The notes under the pieces: generated by a model
Told to the model about the DNA's origin: nothing
Seen by the model: only the letters and a program-made list of their open reading frames with translations
Database searches by the model: none
Made by a program: the position numbers and the translations under genes
Source of the DNA: an uncultured delta proteobacterium
GTDB taxonomy: Bacteria > Myxococcota > Myxococcia > Myxococcales > 40CM-4-68-19
Direction: 5' to 3'
DNA length: 64,000 bases
NCBI GenBank assembly: GCA_903911145.1
Contig: CAIWCD010000001.1
Location: 1-64,000, forward strand
In this document: positions 48,554 to 58,456 of the stretch, one piece after another
Layout of the letters: each line of letters opens with the position of its first letter
How positions within the stretch are numbered: the first letter of the stretch is position 1

Positions 48554-49135
48554 TCAGTTGAAGTTGATCAACACGCCGAGACCCAACGTGTCGACGCGGT
48601 CGCCCTGCGTCTCGTTGGTGCGCCGATAGAAGACCTCTGGAGACAGCGCCCACCGTCCGCCGAGACGGAACTCAACGCCGATCGCGTAGCTCTCGGCGAT
48701 GCCAAGTTCGATGGTGCCGCCGTTGTTGCCTGTCGCGATGCCGAGACCGAGCCCGCCGCGCGCGTAGACACCGAGGAGTCGATCCGTGAAGAGGAAGTAG
48801 CGCAGGCCGAGCATCACGTCGTTCGCAGTCAGAATGCCGAACGACTGCGAGCCAATTCCGAAGTCGGCGTCGAGATAGATCTGAAAACGACGGCCGAGCG
48901 AATATCCAATCCGCAGTTCGGCCCCGCCTGCGGCAACGTCGCCACCGATCGGCGCGATCTGCAGGCCACCGCCGAGGCCCCCCGCGAAATAGAGCCCTCG
49001 ATACTCTTCGACATTGCCCGTGTGCGGATGCTCCGCGTTCTCGGCGCGCAGAGCGGATGGCGCCGAGAGCACAAGCACGGCAGCAGCGAGAGCGGCGATG
49101 GGCGTCGAGAGGATGCGGAACAGAGGGCGGATCAT
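48554..49135 (-). CDS. Small outer-membrane beta-barrel protein
   Basis: Signal peptide MIRPLFRILSTPIAALAAAVLVLSAPSALRAEN, alternating hydrophobic strands, terminal LGVLINFN. Confidence 0.75.
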   Translation of the reverse strand: MIRPLFRILSTPIAALAAAVLVLSAPSALRAENAEHPHTGNVEEYRGLYFAGGLGGGLQIAPIGGDVAAGGAELRIGYSLGRRFQIYLDADFGIGSQSFGILTANDVMLGLRYFLFTDRLLGVYARGGLGLGIATGNNGGTIELGIAESYAIGVEFRLGGRWALSPEVFYRRTNETQGDRVDTLGLGVLINFN

Positions 49136-49293
49136 GGACTCTCCTGCGCGAACAGTTCGTCGCGCACGCTAACGGAGTTTGCCGTGCGAGGGCAGCTTCC
49201 GTCGGGCCGCCGGTAGAGATCCGACAGGCAACGCGCTCGCGCAAGCGGGAGTCACTGCTTGACGCTGCCGGGTTGAGCGCGGATCTTCGGGGC

Positions 49294-50091
49294 GTGACCG
49301 AGCCCCGTTCGCATGCCCGCTTCGGCGCGCTCAGCCTTCATCCGCGCGCCTCCGCGGCGATTGGTTCGTTCTGCGCCGCGCTCAATGCGCAGCTCGCCGA
49401 ACCGCTGCGGCCCGACGAGCACGCAAGCTACGACGCGCTCCTCGCGGCGTTCTGCGCGGGCACGATGGAGCTCTGCTGGATGCCGCCGCTCCTCTCCGCG
49501 CGCGCGATTGCTCGAGGGGGAACGCTGCTCGCCGTGCCGCAGCGTGCGGGCTCGCTCATCTATCGCTCGGCGATTCTCGTGCGCGAGGACGGGCCGCTCC
49601 ATGAGCTTGCCGAACTGCGCGGACAGCGGGCGGCGTGGGTCGATCGGAGCTCTGCCGCGGGCTATCTCTTCCCGCGCCTCGAGTTGCTGCGCGACGGCCG
49701 CACGGCCGAACAGCTCTTCGCCTCCGAGCAGTTTCTCGGTTCGACCACGCGAGCCGCTGCTGCCGTCGCCGCCGGAGAGGCCGACATCTGCGCCTGCTTC
49801 GTCACCGAAGGAGCTGTGCACGATCAGTTTCACGCCATCGAGGATCTGCACCGCGCGCTTGGTCCCGTTGCCGATCAGCTGCGGATGATCCACCTCACCG
49901 GCCCGATTCCGCCAGACGGCCTCGTCGCGCCCGCTCAAGCTTCGGCGACGCAGAGGGAGAAGCTCACGCGTGCACTTCTCAATCTGCACGAACTCCCGCG
50001 CGGGCAGGCTGCGCTGCGTGAGCTGCTGCAGGCGATGAGACTCTGCGCACCACCCGAGTCCGTGCTCCAGTCGCTCGCGGTCTGGGGCTGA
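49294..50091 (+). CDS. PhnD-like phosphate/phosphonate-binding family protein lacking a signal peptide
   Basis: FCAGTMELCWMPPLLSARAIARGGTLLAVPQRAG, ELRGQRAAWVDRSSAAGYLFPRLELL, AAAVAAGEADICACFVTEGAV. Start uncertain. Confidence 0.7.
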   Translation: MTEPRSHARFGALSLHPRASAAIGSFCAALNAQLAEPLRPDEHASYDALLAAFCAGTMELCWMPPLLSARAIARGGTLLAVPQRAGSLIYRSAILVREDGPLHELAELRGQRAAWVDRSSAAGYLFPRLELLRDGRTAEQLFASEQFLGSTTRAAAAVAAGEADICACFVTEGAVHDQFHAIEDLHRALGPVADQLRMIHLTGPIPPDGLVAPAQASATQREKLTRALLNLHELPRGQAALRELLQAMRLCAPPESVLQSLAVWG

Positions 50092-50115
50092 CGCGCGCGC
50101 AAGACCAATCGTGCG

Positions 50116-51225
50116 TCAGCGAATCACGCTCGCACACCAGCTCGCCAGAATCGCCAGGCTCGCCGCGGGCACGAATGACCAGAGAAGTCGCGATGGCGCG
50201 GGGCGCTCGATTCCGCTCGCAGTGCGGAACTTGTAGACGATGATCGCGATCTCGCTGGCGAGCACGATCACCGCCGCGAAATAACCGAGTTCGACGAGTG
50301 CCGAGAGAGAGACGGTCGGCTCGGTTGGGCGATCGAACATCAGCACTCCGAAGAGCACCGTCAGGTAGAGCAGCGACAGCGCGAAGAGTCCGTGCGCCCA
50401 CTTCACTCCTGCCTGTTTTCGCAAGCCCGCAAGTGCAGCCGCAACGAAGAGCGCGCCCAGGCCCAGCGCGGTCCAGAAGTAGATCGCGCCGGCCACGCCG
50501 AGGGGGATGAAGAGCAGGCTGATCGGCCAGAGCGCGACGGTGTAGCGCACGGCGTTGATGCGGGCAGCACGCGCCCCGCCCGGCTGGTTCGGCTGCACCA
50601 CGAGGCCTGCGCGCGCGTACTCGTCGGCGCGGAAGATCGCGATGGCGAGGAAGTGCGGCACCTGCCAGAGAAACATCAGCGCGAAGAGCAGCACGCCGGG
50701 AAGCTCGAGCCCGCCCGTCGCCGCGCTCCAACCGATCAGTGGAGGGATCGCTCCGGGCACTGCGCCCACGAGCAGCGCCGCGGCCGACCAGCGCTTGAGC
50801 GGTGTGTAGACGAGCACGTAGCTGACGAGCGCAACCGATGCGAGCAGGCCCGGCACGGGGCCAACACCGAACGTCAGGAGCGGGATCGAGAGCGCGGAGA
50901 AGATGAGACCGAAAAAGAGCGCGACGCGCGGCTCCATGCGGCCAGCAGGCAGAGGGCGGGTCGCGGTGCGGGTCATCAGCGCATCGGTATCGCGCTCGAG
51001 ATACATGTTGAGCGCGTTGGCAGCGGCGACCACGACCACCGTCGCGAACATCGTCAGCGCGATCTTCGCTGCAGAGAGCGCCGCATGCGGCGCGAACCAG
51101 AGACCGCTCGCAGTGGTGAAGACGACGAGCGTGGTGATGCGCGGCTTGGCGAGCGCGAGCAGATCGCGCGCAGCGATGCGCGGCGCGGCCCGCGATGAGA
51201 CCTCTGGCGCAGCGAGCTCGCTCAC
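50116..51225 (-). CDS. ctaB: Protoheme IX farnesyltransferase (haem O synthase)
   Basis: LALAKPRITTLVVFTTASG, AAANALNMYLERDTDALMTRTATRPLP, YTPLKRWS, LFLWQVPHF-type motif (MFLWQVPHFLAIA). Confidence 0.96.
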   Translation of the reverse strand: MSELAAPEVSSRAAPRIAARDLLALAKPRITTLVVFTTASGLWFAPHAALSAAKIALTMFATVVVVAAANALNMYLERDTDALMTRTATRPLPAGRMEPRVALFFGLIFSALSIPLLTFGVGPVPGLLASVALVSYVLVYTPLKRWSAAALLVGAVPGAIPPLIGWSAATGGLELPGVLLFALMFLWQVPHFLAIAIFRADEYARAGLVVQPNQPGGARAARINAVRYTVALWPISLLFIPLGVAGAIYFWTALGLGALFVAAALAGLRKQAGVKWAHGLFALSLLYLTVLFGVLMFDRPTEPTVSLSALVELGYFAAVIVLASEIAIIVYKFRTASGIERPAPSRLLWSFVPAASLAILASWCASVIR

Positions 51226-52295
51226 GCGGCGACCGTGCTGGCGCTTCTCGGCATCCGCGCGGTGAGCGCAACGCAGACGGAGAAGAGAAGCGCGGCGACA
51301 AAGAGGTGCGCAGTGACCGCCCAGATGTCCTTGATGGTCGCGATGGTCGCGATGCCCAGCGCGATCTGCACGACCACCAGAATCGCCATCGCGATCGCGA
51401 GACCTGCGCCGACCCGATCATTCGCGCGCAGAGCCAGGAAGCGCACGATGGCCGCCGTTGCGATCACGATGAGGCCCACCAGAATCGCGAGCGCGCGATG
51501 GGCCATGTGCAGATGCACCGCGGGGTGCACGTTCGTCGGCCAAAGCACGCCACGGCAGAGCCACTCGATGCAGACCAGTCCTGCGCCGGTGTGCCGCACG
51601 GCCGCGCCGAGGACGATCTGCAGATAGATCGCGAGCGCCGACACGGGGAGCCAGATGCGCGCAAGTCCGCTCAGGGAGCCATCGCGCGGCGTTTGCGTCG
51701 TCGCATCATCTGCGGACGGATCGGCGCGGACGGCGAACCAGACGAGCACGCCGAGAAAGAGAATCGACGTCGCGAGGTGAAGCACGAGGATGGTCGGCGG
51801 CAGCTGGTACATCACGGTGACTCCGCCGAGCAGCCCCTGCGTGATGACGAGCAGCAGCGCGCCTTGCGCGAGCCGCGCCCCACCGCGCTCACGAATCATC
51901 GAGACGAATCCGAGCGCATATCCAGCGAGCACCAGCGCCGTCGCCAGAGGAGGAACCGCGCCGGTGTGATGCTTGGCAATGCCCGCCCACGTCGAGCCGC
52001 CGAGAATGAGCGGCATCGCGAAGAGCAGCGGCAGCACGAGCGAGCGCGGACGATCGAGCTGCGCCGCGAGCACGAGCAGCACGGTGAGGAAACCCACGCC
52101 CGTCGCGAGATAGCGGTGCCCGTGCTCCATCAGCACGCCGCCCACCAGCTTCGGAAACGGCGTCCCGAAGCAGGTCGGCCAGTCAGGGCACGCGAGGCCC
52201 GAGTCCGTGTTGGTGACGAGCCCGCCCACGGTGATGAGAAGCACCGTCAGCGTGACGGCGGTCCAGGCGATCGTGCGCTGAGAGTTGCGAAGCAT
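51222..52295 (-). CDS. ctaA: Haem A synthase, COX15/CtaA family
   Basis: VTLTVLLITVGGLVTNTDSGLACPDWPTCFG, MEHGHRYLAT, LGAAVRHTGAGLVCIEWLC, HMAHRALAILV. Confidence 0.94.
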   Translation of the reverse strand: MLRNSQRTIAWTAVTLTVLLITVGGLVTNTDSGLACPDWPTCFGTPFPKLVGGVLMEHGHRYLATGVGFLTVLLVLAAQLDRPRSLVLPLLFAMPLILGGSTWAGIAKHHTGAVPPLATALVLAGYALGFVSMIRERGGARLAQGALLLVITQGLLGGVTVMYQLPPTILVLHLATSILFLGVLVWFAVRADPSADDATTQTPRDGSLSGLARIWLPVSALAIYLQIVLGAAVRHTGAGLVCIEWLCRGVLWPTNVHPAVHLHMAHRALAILVGLIVIATAAIVRFLALRANDRVGAGLAIAMAILVVVQIALGIATIATIKDIWAVTAHLFVAALLFSVCVALTARMPRSASTVAA

Positions 52296-52430
52296 GGTGA
52301 GTCACCTTGAGCACGACGGGCGCGAAGGCGGCTGCGGTTAGCAGAGTGAACGCAGGAGGGTCAAGGCCGCGCCCGCCCTGTCGAGCGCGCGCATTTCGCA
52401 GCGCCGATTCACCGCGCGAGAACTCGCCGC

Positions 52431-52459
52431 TTGACACGCCCGCGCGCCCAACGTATTCA
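52431..52459 (+). promoter_or_regulatory. Sigma70 promoter for tRNA-Ala
   Basis: Consensus TTGACA (52431-52436), 17-nt spacer, TATTCA (52454-52459), 26 bp before the mature tRNA 5' end. Confidence 0.8.
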
Positions 52460-52484
52460 GCGCGCCGCTTTCGCATCGGTTCAA

Positions 52485-52560
52485 GGGCCCGTAGCTCAGC
52501 TGGGAGAGCGCTGCGTTCGCAATGCAGAGGTCTCCGGTTCGATCCCGGACGGGTCCACCA
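52485..52560 (+). tRNA. tRNA-Ala, anticodon CGC, encoded CCA
   Basis: GGGCCCG / CGGGUCC acceptor stem with the alanine-specific G3.U70 pair; D-loop AGCUCAGCUGGGAGAGC; anticodon loop TTCGCAA (34-36 CGC); T-arm GGTTCGATCC; CCA end. Confidence 0.97.
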
Positions 52561-52590
52561 AAGTATCCCCCTGAACAGTGAAGCGGTTGA

Positions 52591-52623
52591 TGACACTCGG
52601 AGCCCGAAAGGGTTCCGATGTCA
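52591..52623 (+). other. Long hairpin with GAAA tetraloop, 30 bp downstream of tRNA-Ala
   Basis: TGACA-c-TCGGAGCCC-GAAA-GGGTTCCGA-TGTCA: 14 pairs (one G.U), one bulged C, GNRA loop, no T-tract. Confidence 0.75.
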
Positions 52624-52912
52624 CGATCGTTTGCGCCCCGCCGAGCACCCACGGACAGGACAGTCAGCCTGTGTGCGGAGCGAGAGCAGCGCGGCGACGG
52701 CGCACTGAACAGCTCTGACGCGAGCGATGGTTCACGAGCAGGCAAGCGCAGCATCGATGGCGAACTCGACCTGTGCGCAGAACGTGCGGCAAACGTCCAA
52801 TGATCGCGCAACGAGAGTGGAACAGATCGTCCAGCCTCCGTCGAGCGCAGTCTCGCGAATCGCAAGGAATCGCATCGGGCGAGAGGCACGCGAGTTGCTC
52901 CTCCGTGAGGAG

Positions 52913-53944
52913 ATGACGGCTCCACTGCGAAACCTGCTGCTGGCTCTCTGCTTGCTTTCATCGTCGGCCTACGCCGCCGGGCCCACGCTCGAGGAGCAGG
53001 CGCGAAGCATCTTCAAGCCGCTCCCGGCGCGGTTCGAGTCGGCGACAAACCCGATCACTCCGCAGAAGGTGGCGCTCGGGCGGTTGCTCTTCTTCGACAA
53101 GCGGCTCTCGAAGAATCACGACGTCAGCTGCAACAGCTGCCACGCGCTCGACAAGTACGGAGTCGACGGCCTCGCGACCTCTACCGGGCATCGCCAGCAG
53201 AAGGGCGCGCGCAACGCCCCGACCGTCTACAACGCCGGCGACCACTTCGCGCAGTTCTGGGATGGCCGCGCCGCGACGCTCGAGGAGCAGGCCAAGGGCC
53301 CCGTGCTCAATCCGGTCGAGATGGCGATGAGCGACCCGGCCGCCGTCGAGAAGGTGGTCGCCTCGATCCCCAGCTACGCGCCGCTCTTTGCAAAAGCGTT
53401 CCCCGGAGAGAAGACGCCGATCACGTTCGACCGCATCGCCCTCGCGATCGGCGCCTTCGAGCGCACGCTGGTGACGCCCTCGCGGTTCGACGCCTACCTG
53501 AAAGGGGATGCAAACGCGCTCGACGCCGCGGAGAAGAAGGGGCTCGGGCTGTTCATTTCGCAGGGCTGCGTCGCTTGCCACAACGGCTCTGCGGTCGGAG
53601 GCGGCATGTACCAGAAGCTCGGCCTCATCGAGCCGGTCGCGGGCCTTGTGGACGAAGGCCGCTCGGCAGTCACGAAGAATCCCGACGACAAGTTCCACTT
53701 CAAGGTCCCCGGCCTGCGCAACGTCGACAAGACCGGGCCTTATCTCCACGACGGCAGCATTGCCACGCTCGACGCGATGGTGATCTTCATGGCTCGACAC
53801 CAACTCGGGAAGGCGCTCGCGAGCGAGGACGTCACGTCGATCGTCCAGTTCCTTCACGCGCTCACCGGCCCGCTCCCCAGAGACGTCTCGGCGCCGAAGA
53901 CGCTCCCCTCCGGGAAGCTGACGCCGAAAGGAGATCCGACGTGA
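52913..53944 (+). CDS. Di-haem cytochrome c peroxidase (CCP/MauG family)
   Basis: Signal peptide MTAPLRNLLLALCLLSSSAYAAG; haem motifs CNSCH and CVACH; LGRLLFFDKRLSKNHDVSC; NVDKTGPYLHDGSIATL. Confidence 0.94.
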   Translation: MTAPLRNLLLALCLLSSSAYAAGPTLEEQARSIFKPLPARFESATNPITPQKVALGRLLFFDKRLSKNHDVSCNSCHALDKYGVDGLATSTGHRQQKGARNAPTVYNAGDHFAQFWDGRAATLEEQAKGPVLNPVEMAMSDPAAVEKVVASIPSYAPLFAKAFPGEKTPITFDRIALAIGAFERTLVTPSRFDAYLKGDANALDAAEKKGLGLFISQGCVACHNGSAVGGGMYQKLGLIEPVAGLVDEGRSAVTKNPDDKFHFKVPGLRNVDKTGPYLHDGSIATLDAMVIFMARHQLGKALASEDVTSIVQFLHALTGPLPRDVSAPKTLPSGKLTPKGDPT

Positions 53945-53971
53945 ACGACTCCATGCTCAAGGTCCCGCGCG

Positions 53972-56617
53972 ATGCCCCGCCTCGCCGCTAGCACAAGCAG
54001 TGCGTCTGGAGGCTCTCCGGCGCATCGCGGCCCCAGGGTCCTCAGCCTCGACGGCCTCACTGGACTCGCGCAGTCTGAGGCCGTCGCGCGCCTCGAGCGC
54101 GAGGGCCCCAACGAGCTGCCCGGCACGCGCAACCGCGGCCTCTTCGCCATCGTTCTCGAGGTGGTACGCGAGCCGATGTTTCTCATGCTGCTCGCGGCCG
54201 GCACCATCTACCTCCTGATGGGCGAGCCCACCGACGCGCTCCTGCTGCTCGGCTTCGTCTGCCTCGTCATGGGCATCACGATCGTGCAGGAGCGGCGCAC
54301 CGAGCATGCACTGGAGGCGCTGCGCGATCTCTCAAGTCCGCGCGCACTGGTGATCCGCGACGGGGAGAGGCGGAGGATCTCCGGCCGCGAGGTGGTCCGC
54401 GGCGATCTCGTGGTGCTTGCCGAGGGGGATCGAATTCCGGCCGATGGGCTGGTGCGCGGCGCGCTCAACCTCTGCGTCGATGAATCGCTGCTCACCGGTG
54501 AATCGATGCCCGTGCGCAAGCAGCGCGCCGAAGAGGGCCCGGAGACGCTACGCGCGCTCGACAAGCCGGGCGGCGACGATCTGCCGTCGGTCTTCTCCGG
54601 AACGCTGGTGACGGCGGGGCAAGGCGTGGTCGAGATCCTCGCCACTGGTGCGAACGCGGAACTCGGCAAGATCGGCAAGGCGCTGGCGCAGACGAAGACC
54701 GAGGTGACCGCGCTGCAGAAGGAGACGCGGCGGATCGTGCGCATCCTTGCGATCGCCGGTCTCGGTGCCTGCGCGGTGGTGGTGGTGGCGTTCGCGCTCA
54801 CCCGCGGTGGCAGCGCCGACGCCTGGCGACAGGGATTCCTCGCCGGGATTGCGATGGCGATGGCCATCCTCCCCGAAGAGTTTCCCGTCGTGCTGACCAT
54901 CTTCCTCGCGCTCGGCGCCTGGCGCCTCTCGCGCAGCCGCGTGCTGACCCGGCGGATGCCGGCAGTGGAAATGCTCGGCGCGGCCACGGTGCTCTGCGTC
55001 GACAAGACCGGCACGCTGACGCAGAACCAGATGACGCTTCGCTGTCTGGCGTCACCCGGGAGCACGGCAGACCTCGCGGCGCTCAACGGAACGCTGCCCG
55101 AGGTGCAACACCTGCTCCTCGAAGAGTCGATCCTCGCCAGCAAGAAGGATCCGTTCGACCCGATGGAGCGCGCGCTGCACGAGGCGGGAGATCGGTTCGT
55201 CGCCGGGACCGAGCATCTGCACCCGGCCTGGACGCTGGTGCGCGAGTACCCGCTCTCGCCCGCGCTGCTCGCAGTCACGCACGCATGGAAGCGCGGACCG
55301 GGCGAGCCCGACGATGGCCTCCTCGTGCTCGCGAGCAAGGGCGCGCCCGAGGCAATCGCCGACCTCTGCCACCTCGCTGGCGACGAGCGAGCAGCGCTGC
55401 TTGCGTCAGTGGCCACGCTCGCCACACGGGGCCTGCGCGTGCTTGCGGTCGCGCGGGGCACGGTCGCCGAGAACGTTCTGCCGGAACTGAATCACGACCT
55501 TGCACTCACGTTCGTCGGACTGCTCGGCTTCGAGGACCCGCTGCGCGAATCCGTGCCAGCGGCAGTTGCTGAGTGCCGGGCGGCGGGCGTGCGCGTGGTC
55601 ATGATCACTGGCGACTATCCCGCAACGGCCCAGAGCATTGCCGCGCTCGCCGGCCTCGATCACGCCGAAGTGGTGCTGACCGGAAAAGATCTCGACTCCC
55701 TCTCCGACGCGCAGTTGCAGGAGCAGGCTGCCCGCGTGCAGGTCTTCGCGCGGGTGGTGCCGGCACAGAAGCTGCGCATCGTCGAGGCGCTCAAGGCGAG
55801 CGGCGAGATCGTCGCGATGACCGGCGACGGCGTGAACGACGCTCCCGCGCTCAAGGCAGCCCACATCGGCATCGCCATGGGCGGCCGCGGCACAGACGTG
55901 GCGCGCGAGGCCGCCTCGCTCGTTCTGCTCGACGACGACTTCACCTCGATCGTGACCGCAGTGCGGGTGGGCCGGCGCATCTACGACAACATCAAGAAGG
56001 CGATTGTCTTCATTGTCGCGGTGCACATTCCGATCGCGGGCCTCTCGATGCTTCCGGTCTTCTTCGCCGGCTGGCCGCTGCTGCTGCTGCCCGTCCACAT
56101 CGCGTTCCTGCAGCTGATCATCGATCCGGCCTGCACGCTGATCTTCGAATCGGAAGCAGCGGAGTCCGACGTGATGCGACGCCCGCCGCGCGACCCCAGA
56201 GAGGGCCTCTTCTCTCGAGCGACGCTGACGGTCGCGCTGCTGCAGGGCCTGAGCATCCTCGCGGTCTGCATCGGGGTGTTCCTGTTCGCACGGCGAGAGC
56301 ACTCTGCGGACGCGGCGCGGGCCCTCACCTTCGCGACGCTGGTGGTCGCGTTCCTGGTGGTGATTCTCGTCAACCGCTCTTGGACACGCTCGGCGTTGGC
56401 GATGCTGCGCGTCCCGAATCCAGCGGTGCGCTGGGTGGTCGCCGGCGCGCTGGTGCTGCTGACGCTCGCGTTGGCGGTGCCGCTTCTCCAGCGGATGTTC
56501 CACTTCGCGCCCCTCCACACCGATGACCTCTGCCTCTCGCTCGCGGCGGGGCTTGTCTGCGTGCTCTGGTTCGAGGTGGTCAAGCGAGTTCGGCGGCCGC
56601 AGAAGTTTGCGACGTGA
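53972..56617 (+). CDS. Cation-transporting P-type ATPase (P2-like)
   Basis: LTGESMPV, phosphorylation motif DKTGTLTQNQM, MTGDGVNDAPALKAAHIGIAMG. Confidence 0.94.
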   Translation: MPRLAASTSSASGGSPAHRGPRVLSLDGLTGLAQSEAVARLEREGPNELPGTRNRGLFAIVLEVVREPMFLMLLAAGTIYLLMGEPTDALLLLGFVCLVMGITIVQERRTEHALEALRDLSSPRALVIRDGERRRISGREVVRGDLVVLAEGDRIPADGLVRGALNLCVDESLLTGESMPVRKQRAEEGPETLRALDKPGGDDLPSVFSGTLVTAGQGVVEILATGANAELGKIGKALAQTKTEVTALQKETRRIVRILAIAGLGACAVVVVAFALTRGGSADAWRQGFLAGIAMAMAILPEEFPVVLTIFLALGAWRLSRSRVLTRRMPAVEMLGAATVLCVDKTGTLTQNQMTLRCLASPGSTADLAALNGTLPEVQHLLLEESILASKKDPFDPMERALHEAGDRFVAGTEHLHPAWTLVREYPLSPALLAVTHAWKRGPGEPDDGLLVLASKGAPEAIADLCHLAGDERAALLASVATLATRGLRVLAVARGTVAENVLPELNHDLALTFVGLLGFEDPLRESVPAAVAECRAAGVRVVMITGDYPATAQSIAALAGLDHAEVVLTGKDLDSLSDAQLQEQAARVQVFARVVPAQKLRIVEALKASGEIVAMTGDGVNDAPALKAAHIGIAMGGRGTDVAREAASLVLLDDDFTSIVTAVRVGRRIYDNIKKAIVFIVAVHIPIAGLSMLPVFFAGWPLLLLPVHIAFLQLIIDPACTLIFESEAAESDVMRRPPRDPREGLFSRATLTVALLQGLSILAVCIGVFLFARREHSADAARALTFATLVVAFLVVILVNRSWTRSALAMLRVPNPAVRWVVAGALVLLTLALAVPLLQRMFHFAPLHTDDLCLSLAAGLVCVLWFEVVKRVRRPQKFAT

Positions 56618-56724
56618 CCGCACTCATCACCGGAGCACAGGCCAGCCCGCGCTCGGCAATTCGAGTTTCCATCCCTCGACCGGCCGTTCGATTTTCAGTG
56701 CGGGCGTGCTAGACCGCGCCCTCC

Positions 56725-58425
56725 ATGGACTTCGCCGACCAGCTCCGCACCGAGACCGCTCGGCGCCGTACGTTCGCCATCATCTCGCACCCCGACGCGG
56801 GCAAGACGACGCTGACCGAGAAGCTCTTGCTTCACGGCGGCGCGATCCACCTCGCGGGAGCCGTGAAGGCGCGCGGCGCGCAACGCCACGCCACCAGCGA
56901 CTGGATGGAGCTCGAGAAGCAGCGCGGAATTTCGATCACCTCGAGCGTGCTCCAGTTCGGCCACCGGGGCTGCGTGATCAATCTGCTCGATACGCCAGGC
57001 CACCAGGACTTCTCCGAAGACACCTATCGAACCCTCTCGGCCGCCGACGCTGCCGTGATGCTCATCGACTCGGCAAAGGGCGTCGAAACGCAGACGAAGA
57101 AACTTTTCCAGGTCTGCCGCCGCCGCGGAATTCCCATCTTCACGTTCATCAACAAGATGGACCGCCCCGGCCGCGATCCGTTTGATCTGCTCCACGAGGT
57201 CGAGGAAGTGCTCGGCATCCGCACTGTCCCGATCACCTGGCCGATCGGCAGCGGCAATGAGTTCAAGGGGGTCACGCACCTCTTCGACAAGCTCGGCGAG
57301 CCGACGCACCGCAAGTCCGATCCGCTCGCGCTCGAGGAGGGCGAGGATAGTTCCGCGATAGCAGCTGCGGAGGCTGCACATATCGACGCCTTGTCGCGCG
57401 GAGAACGCACGCCGGCCACGGGGAGCGCGGGCCTGCGCGCACGCGCGCTTGGCGAGACGCGATATGATTCAATCCGCGAGCAATTGGATCTATTGCACGC
57501 AGCCGGCGACGATTTCGATATGGCCAAGGTATTGCGCGGCGAGCTCTCGCCTGCGTTCTTCGGCTCGGCGCATACCGAAGTCGGCATCGACGAATTCCTC
57601 GACGCGTTCGTCACCATCGCGCCACCGCCGGGCCCGCGCACACTCTCCACCGGCGAGAAGCTGCAGCCGAGCGCGCCCTCCTTCACCGGCTTCGTCTTCA
57701 AGATCCAGGCGAACATGGATCCCGCGCACCGCGATCGCCTCTCGTTCCTGCGCGTCTGCTCGGGCCATTTCACGCGCGGCATGGACGCCAGGCTCTGCCG
57801 CGGCGGCGAGAGCAAAGCGATTCGATTGGCGATGCCGCACCAGCTGTTCGGCCAGGAGCGCGTGGTGATTGAAGAGGCGTGGCCGGGAGACGTCATTGGC
57901 CTCTTCGACACGGGCAATCTTCGCATCGGCGATACCCTCGTCGAGGCGGCAGCGCCGGCAATGGAATTCATCGAGCTGCCCCGCTTCTCGCCGGAAATCT
58001 TCGCGCGCCTGCGCAGCAAGGACGCGCTCAAGCGCAAGCAGCTGCAGACGGGTCTCGCGCAGCTCGGCGAAGAGGGCGTCATCCAGGTCTTCGCGCAGCG
58101 CGGATTGGGCGAAAAGGATCCGATCGTCGGCGCGGTCGGCGCATTGCAACTCGAGGTGCTGCAATATCGATTGCTTCACGAGTATCGCGCCGAGGTGATT
58201 CTCGAACGGTTGCCTTATCAGGTCGCGCGCTGGGTGGTCGGCGAGGGATTCGACGCCGGGCGATTTGAAACCGAGACGGATTGTTTAATCGTCGAGGATC
58301 GCGATGCGCAGCCCGTCTCGCTCTTCAAGAGCGAATGGAATCTCAACTATGCCGCGGGCAAACACGAGGGCTGGCAGTTCCTCGCAGCCGCGCCGCCTGT
58401 CGTACGCAACGCGAAGAAGAAGTAA
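56725..58425 (+). CDS. prfC: Peptide chain release factor 3
   Basis: AIISHPDAGKTTLTEKLLL, DTPGHQDFSEDTYRTL, INKMDRPGRDP, GERVVIEEAWPGDVIGLFD-type region. Confidence 0.95.
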   Translation: MDFADQLRTETARRRTFAIISHPDAGKTTLTEKLLLHGGAIHLAGAVKARGAQRHATSDWMELEKQRGISITSSVLQFGHRGCVINLLDTPGHQDFSEDTYRTLSAADAAVMLIDSAKGVETQTKKLFQVCRRRGIPIFTFINKMDRPGRDPFDLLHEVEEVLGIRTVPITWPIGSGNEFKGVTHLFDKLGEPTHRKSDPLALEEGEDSSAIAAAEAAHIDALSRGERTPATGSAGLRARALGETRYDSIREQLDLLHAAGDDFDMAKVLRGELSPAFFGSAHTEVGIDEFLDAFVTIAPPPGPRTLSTGEKLQPSAPSFTGFVFKIQANMDPAHRDRLSFLRVCSGHFTRGMDARLCRGGESKAIRLAMPHQLFGQERVVIEEAWPGDVIGLFDTGNLRIGDTLVEAAAPAMEFIELPRFSPEIFARLRSKDALKRKQLQTGLAQLGEEGVIQVFAQRGLGEKDPIVGAVGALQLEVLQYRLLHEYRAEVILERLPYQVARWVVGEGFDAGRFETETDCLIVEDRDAQPVSLFKSEWNLNYAAGKHEGWQFLAAAPPVVRNAKKK

Positions 58426-58456
58426 TCGCAGCGATTGCTGCGTCGAGGGATTCGAT

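Noticed and set aside
52485-53000. tRNA-Ala as an integration site for a mobile element
   Set aside because: No integrase, no duplicated tRNA 3' end noticed, and downstream genes are ordinary; not supported.
54208-56623. Minus-strand ORFs over the P-type ATPase
   Set aside because: Ser/Arg- and His/Arg-rich shadow ORFs; the plus-strand P-type ATPase has all catalytic motifs.
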